A DNA stretch of 64,000 nt from Rhizobium sp. WYCCWR10014 (GCF_001657485.1 NZ_LXFU01000050.1:221442-285441), one strand, 5' to 3'; shown: positions 17,663-26,605, counted from the stretch's first letter. Notes: generated by a model from the letters alone, not told the origin. Numbers and translations: made by a program.

Positions 17663-18965
17663 CCTTCATACTGCGACGGAAAACGTTTTGATCGACGAGC
17701 GGGTGCGCGGCTTTCCGCCCGGCAATCCGCCGCTTGCGCTGGATGCAATCGGCAAGCAGGGATGGAAGCCCTATGACGGCAGGATGGCCCTGCCGCTGAT
17801 GTCGCTCGACCGGCAGGCTTTCTCCGGCAATGCCGAACTGATGATGGCCTATGTGAAGAGCCACGGTGTCGACATCGCTCCGCACGCCAAGACACCGATG
17901 TCGACGGCGCTGGCGGAGGCACTTCTGGCGGCAGGCGCCTGGGGCATGACAGTCGCCGATATCCGCCAGGCCGCTGTCCTGCTCAAGGCGGGACAACGCC
18001 GGCTGATCCTCGCCAACGAGATCGGCGGGGCCGCCGCCGCCCGCCGGCTCGCGGCCCTGCTTGGCCACTATCCCGATGCGGAACTCCATATCTTCGTGGA
18101 TTCCACAGCGCTGGTCGAGGCTCTTCGCTCCGCCTGGCAGGAGCGCGCGGATCTGCCGCCCCTCGGCCTGCTGGTGGAATTCGGCGCCGGCCGTGCCGGT
18201 GCTCGCAGTGTCGACGCCGCCGAGGCAATTCTCGACGCGATCCTTGCCGCGGAGACGCCGGCCTTTAAGCTGACCGGCATCGCCGCCTATGAGGGCGCAG
18301 CCGCGACCGCCGATGAGGAAGAGACGATGCGTCGCATCGACGCGCTGATGGCGGTGACATCGGATTTCTTGCCGCAGGTGCGCGCCCGCATAGGCGACGA
18401 GCGGCCGCTCCTGGTCACGGCCGGCGGCTCGGTGTTTTTCGACCTTGTGATTGCCAGGCTTTCAACCGCCGTTACGGCCGATCCCGCCTGCCGGCTGGTG
18501 CTGCGCAGCGGCGCGATCTTCTTCCACGATCATGGCATCTACGAGCGCGGCCTTGCCGGCCTCGATGCACGCAGCGGTTTCCGCATCGGCGGCGAGACGG
18601 TTTCGGCGGCCGCAGCTTTCCGTCCTGCGCTGCGGGTCTGGGCCGAGGTCCTCTCCCGGCCGGAGCCGCGGCTGGCGATCTCAGGCATGGGCATGCGCGA
18701 CGTGGCGATGGACCAAGGCCTGCCGCGGCCGCTGGCGCTCTATCGCGATGGGGCGTATCTCGCCGATCTCGTGGGCGCCGACGTGTTTCGCCTCAACGAT
18801 CAGCACGCCTTCATTAGCCTTGCCGACGGCAGCGACGTCGCGGTCGGCGACGTCATCGAATGCGGCATCTCGCATCCCTGCACCTGCCTTGACCGGCACG
18901 CCATCCTCTACGGCCTCGACCCCGACCATTCGGTGACGACAGCCTATCTGACCAGCTTCGGCTGA
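17655..18965 (+). CDS. PLP-dependent amino-acid lyase (D-serine dehydratase / D-threonine aldolase type)
   Basis: 436 residues, fold-type III PLP enzyme. The N-terminal alanine-racemase-like barrel carries the PLP lysine in IAPHAKT (Lys79), and the C-terminal domain has the HxC zinc pair of the eukaryotic-type D-serine dehydratase family (His407 and Cys409 in SHPCTC). Members eliminate or cleave beta-hydroxy-D-amino acids (D-serine, D-threonine, 3-hydroxyaspartate). Elimination releases an enamine/imine, which fits the RidA gene directly downstream. The real substrate is unknown. Confidence 0.88.
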   Translation: MSDLHTATENVLIDERVRGFPPGNPPLALDAIGKQGWKPYDGRMALPLMSLDRQAFSGNAELMMAYVKSHGVDIAPHAKTPMSTALAEALLAAGAWGMTVADIRQAAVLLKAGQRRLILANEIGGAAAARRLAALLGHYPDAELHIFVDSTALVEALRSAWQERADLPPLGLLVEFGAGRAGARSVDAAEAILDAILAAETPAFKLTGIAAYEGAAATADEEETMRRIDALMAVTSDFLPQVRARIGDERPLLVTAGGSVFFDLVIARLSTAVTADPACRLVLRSGAIFFHDHGIYERGLAGLDARSGFRIGGETVSAAAAFRPALRVWAEVLSRPEPRLAISGMGMRDVAMDQGLPRPLALYRDGAYLADLVGADVFRLNDQHAFISLADGSDVAVGDVIECGISHPCTCLDRHAILYGLDPDHSVTTAYLTSFG

Positions 18966-19001
18966 ACTTTCCCTCCAAAAGCAAGAAAAGGAAAACCCTC
19001 A

Positions 19002-19346
19002 ATGATCCAGCGCTATCAGAAAGGTTCGCGTATGAGCCAAGCCGTCAGCTACGGCGGTCTCGTCTATATTGCCGGCCAGGTCGCGGAAAATCGCAAGGCT
19101 GATATCAAGGACCAGACCCGCGACGTGCTCGGCAAGATCGACGCCCTTTTGAAAGAAGCTGGCATCGACCGCTCGCGTCTCATCGCCGTCAATGTCTTCC
19201 TGCCGGCGATCGTCGATTTCGAGGCGATGAACAGCGTCTATGATGACTGGATCGACATCGAAAACCCGCCGGCCCGCGCCTGCACCGAAGCTCGTCTCGC
19301 CGATCCCGATCTGCGCGTCGAAATGACCGCGATCGCCGCTCTTTAA
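19002..19346 (+). CDS. RidA-family protein (enamine/imine deaminase)
   Basis: 114 residues, slightly shorter than the usual 125-130. The ARACTEARL segment carries the conserved Arg that binds the substrate carboxylate, and VNVFLPAIVDFEAMNSVYDDW and VEMTAIAAL complete the YjgF/RidA pattern. AAGGA precedes the ATG. The family hydrolyses reactive 2-aminoacrylate-type intermediates released by PLP enzymes. Placed 36 nt behind a PLP lyase, it most likely clears that enzyme's product. Confidence 0.9.
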   Translation: MIQRYQKGSRMSQAVSYGGLVYIAGQVAENRKADIKDQTRDVLGKIDALLKEAGIDRSRLIAVNVFLPAIVDFEAMNSVYDDWIDIENPPARACTEARLADPDLRVEMTAIAAL

Positions 19347-19377
19347 CGGCACAAAAGCCGTCCGCATTGGAGACATC

Positions 19378-20391
19378 ATGCATAGCGGTCTCGTCAATCC
19401 GATCGACTTTTCGCGCGAGGGCCGGCAGGCCAACCACCTCGCCATTCCGTATTCGATCGACCGTTCGCCCTATTATCAGATCCGCATTCCGGTCCTTCGC
19501 CTCAAAAATGGCGAGGGGGCGTCTTTGCTGCTGATGGCCGGCAACCATGGCGACGAATATGAGGGCGAACTCCAGCTCGGCCGGCTGATGCGGCTGCTTG
19601 ATGTCGCTGAAATCAGCGGCGCCGTCACCATCCTGCCGATGGCGAACCTGCCGGCGGTGATGGCGGCCAAGCGCTGCTCGCCCTTCGACGGCGGCAACCT
19701 CAATCGAGCGTTTCCCGGCGATCCCACCGGCTCGCCGACAGCGCGGATGGCGCATTTCCTCGAACACAAACTTTTTCCCGGCCATGACGTCGTGCTCGAT
19801 CTGCATTCGGGCGGCACTTCCATGGCGCACCTGCCCTGCACGCTGATCGAGCGGCAGGCCGATGCCGCCCGCTTCGAACGGTCCGTTTCGCTGATGCGCG
19901 CCATGGGTGCGGCGCATGCCTTCATCGCCGACAACGGGCCGACCGCACCGACATCGATGGGGGCTGCGGCAAGGGCTGGGACCGTAGGGCTTTCCGGCGA
20001 GTTCGGCGGCGGCGGCACCGTGACGCCTGAGACAATGGGTTTCACCGCGGCGGCGATCGACCGGCTGCTCGTCACACTCGGCATCGTCGAGCGTCCGGTC
20101 CTGTCGCGCGCGCCGCTCGCTGAGCCCGGACCGTTGCAACTGCTTTCACTATCCCGGCACAGCCAGGGCATCTATGCGAACCGCAGAGGCTGGTTCGAGC
20201 CGGCTGTTGCCCTCGGCGCCACCGTTTCCGCCGGCGACCTTGCCGGATGGTATCATGACCTCGAACGGCTGGAGCAGCCGGAGGAAGAGCTGCGCTTTGC
20301 CGAAAGCGGCATTGTCATTTCCCACAGGCTGCATTGCGACAGCCAAGCCGGCGACTGCCTGATCCAGGTCGCCGAACCCATCGCATCCTGA
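19378..20391 (+). CDS. AstE/aspartoacylase-family zinc deacylase (M14-like, DoeB type)
   Basis: 337 residues. Zinc ligands His57 and Glu60 in GNHGDE and His143 in DLHSGG, and the catalytic Glu208 in SGEFGGG, are all present, so the enzyme should be active. The family removes N-acyl groups from amino acids (N-acetylaspartate, N-succinylglutamate, N-acetyl-diaminobutyrate). It is the last gene of the operon, 31 nt after ridA. It suggests that an N-acylated amino acid is imported or formed in the pathway (inference). Confidence 0.88.
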   Translation: MHSGLVNPIDFSREGRQANHLAIPYSIDRSPYYQIRIPVLRLKNGEGASLLLMAGNHGDEYEGELQLGRLMRLLDVAEISGAVTILPMANLPAVMAAKRCSPFDGGNLNRAFPGDPTGSPTARMAHFLEHKLFPGHDVVLDLHSGGTSMAHLPCTLIERQADAARFERSVSLMRAMGAAHAFIADNGPTAPTSMGAAARAGTVGLSGEFGGGGTVTPETMGFTAAAIDRLLVTLGIVERPVLSRAPLAEPGPLQLLSLSRHSQGIYANRRGWFEPAVALGATVSAGDLAGWYHDLERLEQPEEELRFAESGIVISHRLHCDSQAGDCLIQVAEPIAS

Positions 20392-20406
20392 GGAGCGCTG
20401 ATCCGT

Positions 20407-21560
20407 TCAAGTGATTGCGTCGACCGCTGTCTTGACCCAGTCGAGGCGCTTTGCCGGTATCAGGCCGTAATTGTAGAAGTTCACGCCGTCAGCGCCGGCA
20501 TCGACGGCGGCCTTGGTGCGTGCCGCCAGGATCTCAGGCCCGCCAACCTCCGGATAGAAGACGCGCAGGCCCACCCCGAGGAATTTGCCCGGTCCCATTG
20601 CCGCCCGGCCGGTCCGGATGACATCGCCGACGGCGTCCGGCTGCATGTCGTAGCAGCAGAGGATCGCCCCGTCGCAGAGCTTGCCTACGGCTGCGAGATC
20701 GACGCCGCCGAGCCAGCCGTCCTTCAGGTCGATCAGCACGATGCGAGTCGCCGGATCGGCGGCCGCCTTGATCTCGCCGATCAGGCTGGTCACCGGTTCG
20801 CTGCGCCATGAGAGGTAGGCATGTAGATCGCGATGGTCGCGGAAGGCATCGATGCCGGCTGCCGGAAAGTCGAGGAATTGCCGTTCCGGGACTGCCCGTT
20901 CGCAGAGTTCGGCGATGAAGCGCGCGACCGACCGGCGCGCACCTTCGACCGGCACACCGGCCTTCTCGGCGCGCACCGTGCAATGGTCGCAAAAGCAGAG
21001 CGACAGCAGGAAATCGTCTTCGGCATTCAGACCGACGCCGTCTTTTTCGTGATGATATTCGTGCGCGAATCCCATGAAGTTCGGGCTCTCGAGTTCCACC
21101 ATATCGGGGTGACGGCATAGGCCCGCGCCGCCGGGCTGGAGGGGCAAAGATTGTAGTAGTTGGGATTGCCGAAGGCGTTCCGCGTCACGTGATCGGGATG
21201 CAGCATGCCGAGACGGGTATTGTGGAGGCAGACCGTCCAGCAGGAGACCTTGAGACCCGTCGCCTCGCGTCCTTGGACGAGGGCTTCCAGCATGTCGCCG
21301 CGCTCGGTGACATTCCCAGCCATCAGCGGCCGGATCAGCTTATCCCGCCATAGGCTCTCATCCGGCCGGAAGTAGACCGTCCCGTCTTCGGGGAAATAGG
21401 CCTTCTGCCGCGGGCTCCGCGGCTGCAGGAACCGGCCAGCATGATAGGACGTCGCCAGGCTGACCGTCGTCAGGCCTGCACGGTCGCGAAGGTCGGCGGC
21501 GAGTGCGGCGAGCCCCTGGTCCTGGATATCCCAGGGGTAAGTCCACATGGAAAGATGCAT
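20407..21560 (-). pseudogene. Frameshifted TIM-barrel/glycoside-hydrolase-like protein
   Basis: Two minus-strand frames read as one protein. The first (21560 to about 21075) starts MHLSMWTYPWDIQDQG and is similar in style to barrel proteins. The second (about 21090 to 20407) continues with DMVELESPNFMGF, a Cys cluster CFCDHC and a clean C-terminus. The reading frame changes between codons for AYAV and DMVEL (about 21090-21105). A one-base loss or a deletion of 1 mod 3 would explain it. CxCxxC before a helix is reminiscent of glycoside-hydrolase-like proteins (weak). It is convergent with the deacylase gene (15-bp gap) and shares an operator-like motif with that operon. A sequencing error must be excluded. 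Confidence 0.65.
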
Positions 21561-21579
21561 GGCGTGCTCCCGTCGAATC

Positions 21580-21601
21580 TGTCCATTTTATAGAACATGT
21601 G
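21580..21601. promoter_or_regulatory. Putative IclR operator, copy 2
   Basis: It begins TGTCCA, ends ACATGTG and matches 17 of 22 positions of the site at 12134-12155. It lies 20 bp upstream of the frameshifted gene's start. Another TGTCCA (21600-21605) and GTGTCC (21611-21616) follow, so the site may be multiple. The regulatory role is inferred. Confidence 0.5.
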
Positions 21602-21665
21602 TCCATAATAGTGTCCAGACTGATCTTTGCACGCAGGCGTCCGCCGGGTAGCGGGTTTTGAAAAT

Positions 21666-21692
21666 GGCGGCTGGCCGAAAAGGCCAGCCGCC
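21666..21692 (-). terminator. Rho-independent-type terminator of the RraA operon
   Basis: An 11-bp perfect stem (GGCGGCTGGCC / GGCCAGCCGCC) with a five-base loop. On the minus strand it is followed by ATTTTCAAAA, and it lies 41 bp after the RraA-like stop codon. The U-run is short, so it may be leaky. Confidence 0.7.
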
Positions 21693-21732
21693 CTTTGAAG
21701 TTGGCAGGGCTGATAGCTATTGCGGTCTTGCG

Positions 21733-22407
21733 TCAGATGTCGACGACGAGGCCCTTGGCTTTCAGCACCGGTTCGAGATTGCTGACCTCGATGACCGATT
21801 TGCCCTGCTTATATGCCGCGATATAGCCGGCCTCGGCATCCTCGCGGGCCTGTGACAGCCTGGCGACTTCCTGCGCTTCCTGGCGACGCACGATCACTAG
21901 GCCGTCGGCATCGCCGGCGATGATGTCGCCGGGATGAATGATTTCGCCGCCGACGATGATCGTGTCGTTCACCGCCGCGATGGTTTCCTTCACCGTCCCC
22001 TTGATGCAGACGCTGAGCGAGAAGACCGGAAAGCCAAGTTCCCTGAGCTGAAGCGTGTCGCGCACGCCGGTATCGGTCACGAGACCGCCGATGCCCTTTG
22101 CCAGGCAGGCATTGGCGAGGACATCGCCGAAGGATCCGGCCTCTTCGTATTCGCCGGCCGATACGACGATGATATCGCCCGGCTTTGCGTAGTTGATGGC
22201 AAGCTGCAGCATGATGTTGTCACGCGGCGCGCATTTCACCGTAAAGGCCGGACCGCAGAGTTTCATGCGGTAGTCGACGGGCTTCAGGCGGGAGGAAAGG
22301 GCTCCGCGGCGCCCTTGAGCCTCGTGGATCGTCGCGGGTGAAAATTTGGAAACGGCGTCGATATCGGCTTTGCTTGGCCGTTCGGCAATATCTTTAATAT
22401 GGATCAC
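21733..22407 (-). CDS. RraA-like 4-hydroxy-4-methyl-2-oxoglutarate aldolase/oxaloacetate decarboxylase
   Basis: 224 residues. GGLVTDTGVRDTLQLRELGFPVF matches the conserved G-x-x-D-G-x-x-R-D region of RraA/HMG-aldolase proteins, and GDIIAGDADGLVIV its C-terminal strand. The start is GTG at 22407 with GGAGG six bases upstream; the ATG at 22440 lacks a ribosome site. The family cleaves gamma-hydroxy-alpha-keto acids to pyruvate plus a keto acid. As the last gene of an operon with an amino-acid transporter and an SDR, it may finish the breakdown of a hydroxylated amino acid (inference). Confidence 0.85.
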   Translation of the reverse strand: MIHIKDIAERPSKADIDAVSKFSPATIHEAQGRRGALSSRLKPVDYRMKLCGPAFTVKCAPRDNIMLQLAINYAKPGDIIVVSAGEYEEAGSFGDVLANACLAKGIGGLVTDTGVRDTLQLRELGFPVFSLSVCIKGTVKETIAAVNDTIIVGGEIIHPGDIIAGDADGLVIVRRQEAQEVARLSQAREDAEAGYIAAYKQGKSVIEVSNLEPVLKAKGLVVDI

Positions 22408-22428
22408 GGATGCCTCCCATCGTTGGCC

Positions 22429-22451
22429 GACGGCGGGCATGTCCCGCCGTC
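22429..22451. other. Intercistronic hairpin
   Basis: A perfect 9-bp stem (GACGGCGGG / CCCGCCGTC) with loop CATGT, between the binding-protein stop and the RraA-like GTG start. There is no U-run on the minus strand. It probably protects the abundant binding-protein mRNA end or lowers expression of the downstream gene. Confidence 0.55.
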
Positions 22452-22491
22452 TGATTTCGTTTGGATATCGTCATTGGAAGACGCCGAGGTC

Positions 22492-23328
22492 TTAAGGGAT
22501 CGGGTCGAACTTCAGCTCCGAGAGCGATACGACCTTGTCGGTGCGCGTCATCTTGTATTCGGTATCCGGGCCGAGCCACTTGTCCCAGATCTTGTTGATC
22601 TCGCCCGATGTGTCTAGCTTGCGAAGGATCTCGTTGATCTTGGCGGTCAGCGCCGGCTGATCCTTGGCCATGCCGATGCCGATCGGCTGGTACAGCATCG
22701 GCTCCTCGATCATCCGCATTGCCTTGCCCTTGCTCTTCGATTCATTGACGAACTTGGTCGTCGTCATGGTGTTGGCCACCATGCCGCGCGCCTTGCCCTG
22801 CTGGACGGCGAGATAGGCCGAGGCGGTATCCTGGAAGGTCAGCGGATCGGATTTGTTGAGCTTGATCGACATCTCGGAGGTCGAACCCTTGGTCGAAGCG
22901 ATGCGCTGGCCTGCGTAGTCGGCCTTCTTCTTGCCGGCATCGTCCGCCGGCACGATCAGCATTTCCTTGGCGAGATAATAGGGATCGCTGAACTGGATCT
23001 GCTCGGCGCGGCTCAGAGTATAGGCAAGGTTGGCAACGGTGATGTCGACGCGGCCGAGCTTGACCTCGGGTACGCGCGCCTCGACCGAAACCGGCTTGAT
23101 TTCAGCCTTGACGCCCAGTTCCTTGGCGATGGCGCCACAGAGATCGACGTCGAAACCGGCCATTTCGCGGGTCTTCGGATCGGGCGAAGCGAAGGGAGGA
23201 ACGTCGGCGAACGTCGCGCAGCGCAGGGTTTTCGCCGAGATGATGTTGTCGAGCTGATCGGCTTTTGCGGGCACGGCCGCCGCTATGCCGGCAAATGCGA
23301 CGGTGAGGGTTAGGCATTTCCAGTTCAT
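22492..23328 (-). CDS. Amino-acid ABC transporter, periplasmic binding protein
   Basis: 278 residues. The signal peptide (MNWKCLTLTVAFAGIAAAVPAKA) is followed by a family-3 fold: LRCATFADVPPFASPDPKTREMAGFDVDLCGAIAKELG, then RVDITVANLAYTLSRAEQIQFSDPYY and a long C-terminal lobe. It follows the ATPase gene, unlike the first cluster in the window. The ligand is a polar or acidic amino acid. The RraA-like and SDR neighbours suggest a hydroxy-amino acid (inference). Confidence 0.91.
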   Translation of the reverse strand: MNWKCLTLTVAFAGIAAAVPAKADQLDNIISAKTLRCATFADVPPFASPDPKTREMAGFDVDLCGAIAKELGVKAEIKPVSVEARVPEVKLGRVDITVANLAYTLSRAEQIQFSDPYYLAKEMLIVPADDAGKKKADYAGQRIASTKGSTSEMSIKLNKSDPLTFQDTASAYLAVQQGKARGMVANTMTTTKFVNESKSKGKAMRMIEEPMLYQPIGIGMAKDQPALTAKINEILRKLDTSGEINKIWDKWLGPDTEYKMTRTDKVVSLSELKFDPIP

Positions 23329-23359
23329 TGCTGTTCTCCTTTGTTTTTGGTGGTTGGTA

Positions 23360-24124
23360 TCAATGCCTGAGATCAGCGAGGAAACGCTGAGCCCGGGGAT
23401 GGCGTGGATTGCTGAAGAATTCCTCGGGGGTCGCCATTTCGAGGATCTGGCCCGCGTCGATGAACCAGACTCGATCCGCGACGTCGCGCGCGAAACCCAT
23501 TTCGTGGGTGACGCAGAGCATGGTCATGCCTTCCGACGCCAGGCTCTTCATGACGGCCAGCACTTCGCCGACCATTTCAGGATCGAGCGCGCTGGTCGGC
23601 TCGTCGAACAGCATCACTGGCGGTTCCATGGCAAGAGCGCGGGCGATTGCCACCCGCTGCTGCTGGCCGCCTGAGAGTTGACCGGGATAGGCCCGGGCCT
23701 TGTCGGCAAGGCCGACCCGATCGAGAAGCTTGAGGGCCTTGTCCTCTGCAACATCCGGGGCCACGCCTTTCACCCGGATCGGCGACATCGACACGTTTTC
23801 GACCACCGAAAGGTGCGGAAACAGGTTGAAGTTCTGAAATACGAAGCCGATCCGGCTGCGCAGTGCATTGAGTTCCTTTGCCCGCATGGCGGCGTGAATG
23901 TTTTGCCCGTCGAGCGTAATCGATCCGCTGTTGATTTCCTCAAGGCGATTGATCGTGCGGATCAGCGTCGATTTTCCCGAGCCGGACGGCCCACAGATGA
24001 CCACGACTTCGCCGCGCGTCACCTGCGCATCGATGTCCTTCAGGACCGGATAATCGCCGTAGCTCTTGCAGACCTGCGAAAGCCGGATCGTCTGCAATTC
24101 CTGTGCTGAAACTGACATGGTCAT
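23360..24124 (-). CDS. Amino-acid ABC transporter, ATP-binding protein (GlnQ-like)
   Basis: 254 residues. Walker A GPSGSGKST, Q-loop VFQNFNLFPHLSV, signature LSGGQQQRVAIARAL, Walker B VMLFDEPTSALDPE, His in VTHEMGF; these are the GlnQ-type hallmarks. The start at 24124 overlaps the upstream permease stop (ATGA). A long upstream in-frame extension to 24634 runs antisense-like through the permease and is rejected. Confidence 0.93.
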   Translation of the reverse strand: MTMSVSAQELQTIRLSQVCKSYGDYPVLKDIDAQVTRGEVVVICGPSGSGKSTLIRTINRLEEINSGSITLDGQNIHAAMRAKELNALRSRIGFVFQNFNLFPHLSVVENVSMSPIRVKGVAPDVAEDKALKLLDRVGLADKARAYPGQLSGGQQQRVAIARALAMEPPVMLFDEPTSALDPEMVGEVLAVMKSLASEGMTMLCVTHEMGFARDVADRVWFIDAGQILEMATPEEFFSNPRHPRAQRFLADLRH

Positions 24125-24879
24125 GGCTGCTCCGATATGATTTTCGATGGCGCGACCACAGCGGCGGCAGGAAGGTTGGAAAGTCCCGCACGCCGCCGCG
24201 TGATGCTCCGCTCGAGGCGATTTGCGAAGTAGGTGAGCGTCCAGCAGATGGCGAAGTAGACGATCGCCAGAATGAGGAAGACCTGGAAAGGCTGCGTCAG
24301 GAGCTGGTTGTTGACCTGGCTTGCGGCAAAGGTCAGGTCCGGCACGTTGATCACGTAGCCGAGCGTCGTGTCCTTGATCGTCGAGACGAAGGTGGAGATG
24401 ATGCTCGGGATCATGTTGTAGAGCGCCTGCGGCAGGATGATGAAGCGCATCGCACCGAGATAGCCGTGGCCAAGCGCACGCCCCGCGTCCATCTGGCCCG
24501 GTCCGAGCGCAACAATGCCGGCACGGACGACTTCGCTCAGGAACGCGCTCTGATAGACCACGAGCGTCGTCAGCATCGTGACGAAGCTCGGTACATCGGC
24601 GCCGGTCAGCAGCGGAACGAGGAAATAGCTCCACAGGATGAGCATCAAGAGCGGCACGCCCCTGGTGAAATAGACGAGCGCGGTGACCGGCCAGCGCAGC
24701 AGCGGCGACTTGGAGAGCCGCGCGAGCGCAAAGAGGATACTGACCGGAAAGGCGAGAGCGATGCTGAGTGCCGAAAGGATCAGCGTATTGGCGAGCCCGC
24801 CGAGCGGCCCGTTCGGATATTGGCCGATCAGCAGCAGCAGCCAGTAGTCTTGGACGATGGCGATCATGTCGTGGATCAT
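24121..24879 (-). CDS. Amino-acid ABC transporter, permease
   Basis: 252 residues. YFTRGVPLLMLILWSYFLVPLL is the family's RG-x-PL motif and the EAA-like loop reads MDAGRALGHGYLGAMRFIILPQALYNM. Coupled by 4-nt overlaps to the permease upstream and the ATPase downstream. It forms a heterodimer with the neighbouring permease. Confidence 0.92.
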   Translation of the reverse strand: MIHDMIAIVQDYWLLLLIGQYPNGPLGGLANTLILSALSIALAFPVSILFALARLSKSPLLRWPVTALVYFTRGVPLLMLILWSYFLVPLLTGADVPSFVTMLTTLVVYQSAFLSEVVRAGIVALGPGQMDAGRALGHGYLGAMRFIILPQALYNMIPSIISTFVSTIKDTTLGYVINVPDLTFAASQVNNQLLTQPFQVFLILAIVYFAICWTLTYFANRLERSITRRRAGLSNLPAAAVVAPSKIISEQP

Positions 24880-25583
24880 GCGCGCGCGCTCCTGGCAGGA
24901 TCGGTGCGCATCGACAGATAGGCGCCGATGCTCATGATCACGAGCGAGAAGAAAAGGTAGAGAACCGTGCCGATCAGGTAGATCTCGAAGGTCCGGAAGC
25001 TGAGGTTCTCGATCTCCTTGACGGCATGCGTCAGCTCCGAGGCTCCGATGACGACGGCGAGACTGCTGTTCTTGAACAGGGAAACGCTGTGATTGATGAG
25101 CGGCGGCAGCGCGTTGCGCACCCCCTGCGGCATGATGACGAAACGCATCGCCGAGAGATAACCGTGGCCAAGGGCGCGGGCTGCCTGCATTTGGCCGGGG
25201 CTGACCGAGCGTACGCCGGACCGAAGATCTTCGCTGAAATAGGCCGCCTGGCAGAGCCCGAGCCCGATCACGGCGAAGATGGCTTCGGCATTATGGACGG
25301 CCAGCCATTCGGCTACTCCGCTTGGCATCAGGGTGAAGATCCCGAAATACCACAGCATGAGCTGAACCAGGGTGGGGACGTTCCGATGGTAGGAGACGTA
25401 AGCTGCGACTAACGGATCGCCGAAGCGAAAGGGTGACAAACGCAACGCCAGCAGCAGAAGTGCCAGCGCCATCGCCATCGACCAGGAGCCGGCATAGATG
25501 ATGAAGGTCATCTCGATGCCATGCAGCAGCATGGCGGTATATTCCGGATTTCCGAGAATTGCCGAAAGGTCGAAACCGCTCAC
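24876..25583 (-). CDS. Amino-acid ABC transporter, permease
   Basis: 235 residues. VSYHRNVPTLVQLMLWYFG is the hallmark (R-N-x-P) and QMQAARALGHGYLSAMRFVIMPQGVRNALPP the coupling loop. Its start overlaps the SDR stop by four bases. The EAA loops of the two permeases are near duplicates, suggesting an old duplication. Confidence 0.92.
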   Translation of the reverse strand: MSGFDLSAILGNPEYTAMLLHGIEMTFIIYAGSWSMAMALALLLLALRLSPFRFGDPLVAAYVSYHRNVPTLVQLMLWYFGIFTLMPSGVAEWLAVHNAEAIFAVIGLGLCQAAYFSEDLRSGVRSVSPGQMQAARALGHGYLSAMRFVIMPQGVRNALPPLINHSVSLFKNSSLAVVIGASELTHAVKEIENLSFRTFEIYLIGTVLYLFFSLVIMSIGAYLSMRTDPARSARA

Positions 25584-26359
25584 GGGTTTGGCTCCCCGGA
25601 TTGATCCGTCTTCGCCGAAGGCTGGGGCTTTGCCGTCTGCAGCCCGCCCATGACCTGCAGCGTCGGCGTGATCTCCATGTGCCCGATGTTGACGGCGACG
25701 GGGGCTGCTATGGCGAAGGCAATCGCGTCGGCGATGTCGGTCGCCTGCGGCAGTTCGAAGCCGTCGATGAACCGTTCGCGGATGCTGGGGTCATCGCCGT
25801 GGACGTGATTGAAAATGTCAGTGGCGACCCGGCCAGGGCAGATTTCCGTGACCCGTACCCGCTTGCCGAAGGCGTCGATGCGCAGCTGGTTGGACAGCAT
25901 GCTCACCCCTGCCTTGGTGGCGTGATAGGACGAGTTTCCGCCGAAATTGTAGGCGCCGGCGATCGACGAGATGTTGATGACATGCCCGCGGTCGCGCGCC
26001 ACCATGCCGGGCACGACCAGCCGGCAGAGGTGCAGGACCGCCCGGAGATTGACGTCGACGATGAGATCGATATCGCCGTCCTCGGCTTCCAGGAATTTCT
26101 TCGGCCGGTCGACACCGGCATTGTTGACGAGAATATCGAACTCCACCCGGCGCGTGAGCTCGGCCATGGCCTGACGGTCAGTCACGTCGATGACGTGGGC
26201 GACGCAGCCCGTCCGAGCGGCCAGCTGCTGCAGCGCTTCGGCGCTGCGGGCAACGGCATGGACCTCGATGTTCTCCCGGCGGAGCCGCTCAACCACGGCT
26301 GCGCCGATACCGGAGGATGCGCCGGTCACCAGTGCGGTCTTGTAGTCGGAGAATGGCAT
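25580..26359 (-). CDS. Short-chain dehydrogenase/reductase (YdfG-like)
   Basis: 259 residues. The Rossmann motif TGASSGIG (about 12-19), NNAG, the catalytic Tyr and Lys in YHATK and the PG turn in CPGRVATDIF are present. The fold resembles YdfG/serine-type dehydrogenases acting on 3-hydroxy acids. It is the first gene of the operon, followed by transporter and aldolase, so it may oxidise a hydroxy-amino acid or its keto acid (inference). The last 15 residues are a polar tail unusual for the family. Confidence 0.9.
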   Translation of the reverse strand: MPFSDYKTALVTGASSGIGAAVVERLRRENIEVHAVARSAEALQQLAARTGCVAHVIDVTDRQAMAELTRRVEFDILVNNAGVDRPKKFLEAEDGDIDLIVDVNLRAVLHLCRLVVPGMVARDRGHVINISSIAGAYNFGGNSSYHATKAGVSMLSNQLRIDAFGKRVRVTEICPGRVATDIFNHVHGDDPSIRERFIDGFELPQATDIADAIAFAIAAPVAVNIGHMEITPTLQVMGGLQTAKPQPSAKTDQSGEPNP

Positions 26360-26605
26360 TGTCGTTCCCTTGTTGTTGATTGAGACAGTAGCGAAGCTTA
26401 AACCCCTTGCCTAAGACCGATTATCTCTGGAGCAATAAGCAACGGTTATGGAGCCCGCGCAGGCTGCTGAAGAAGAGAAAGAGCTGATGCCGGGCATCGT
26501 CTTGCGGCGTCCGGGCCTGAGGAAAGCAGCGACGGCGTCGCGTTGCAAAAGCAGTGCGTGTCTGCAAATGTAAGCAGCGCAGATCAGAACGGTACCTCGA
26601 TCCTC

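Noticed and set aside
24124..24634. N-terminal extension of the amino-acid ATPase frame
   Set aside because: It runs through the permease gene in another frame; the true start at 24124 overlaps the permease stop in a normal ATGA arrangement.
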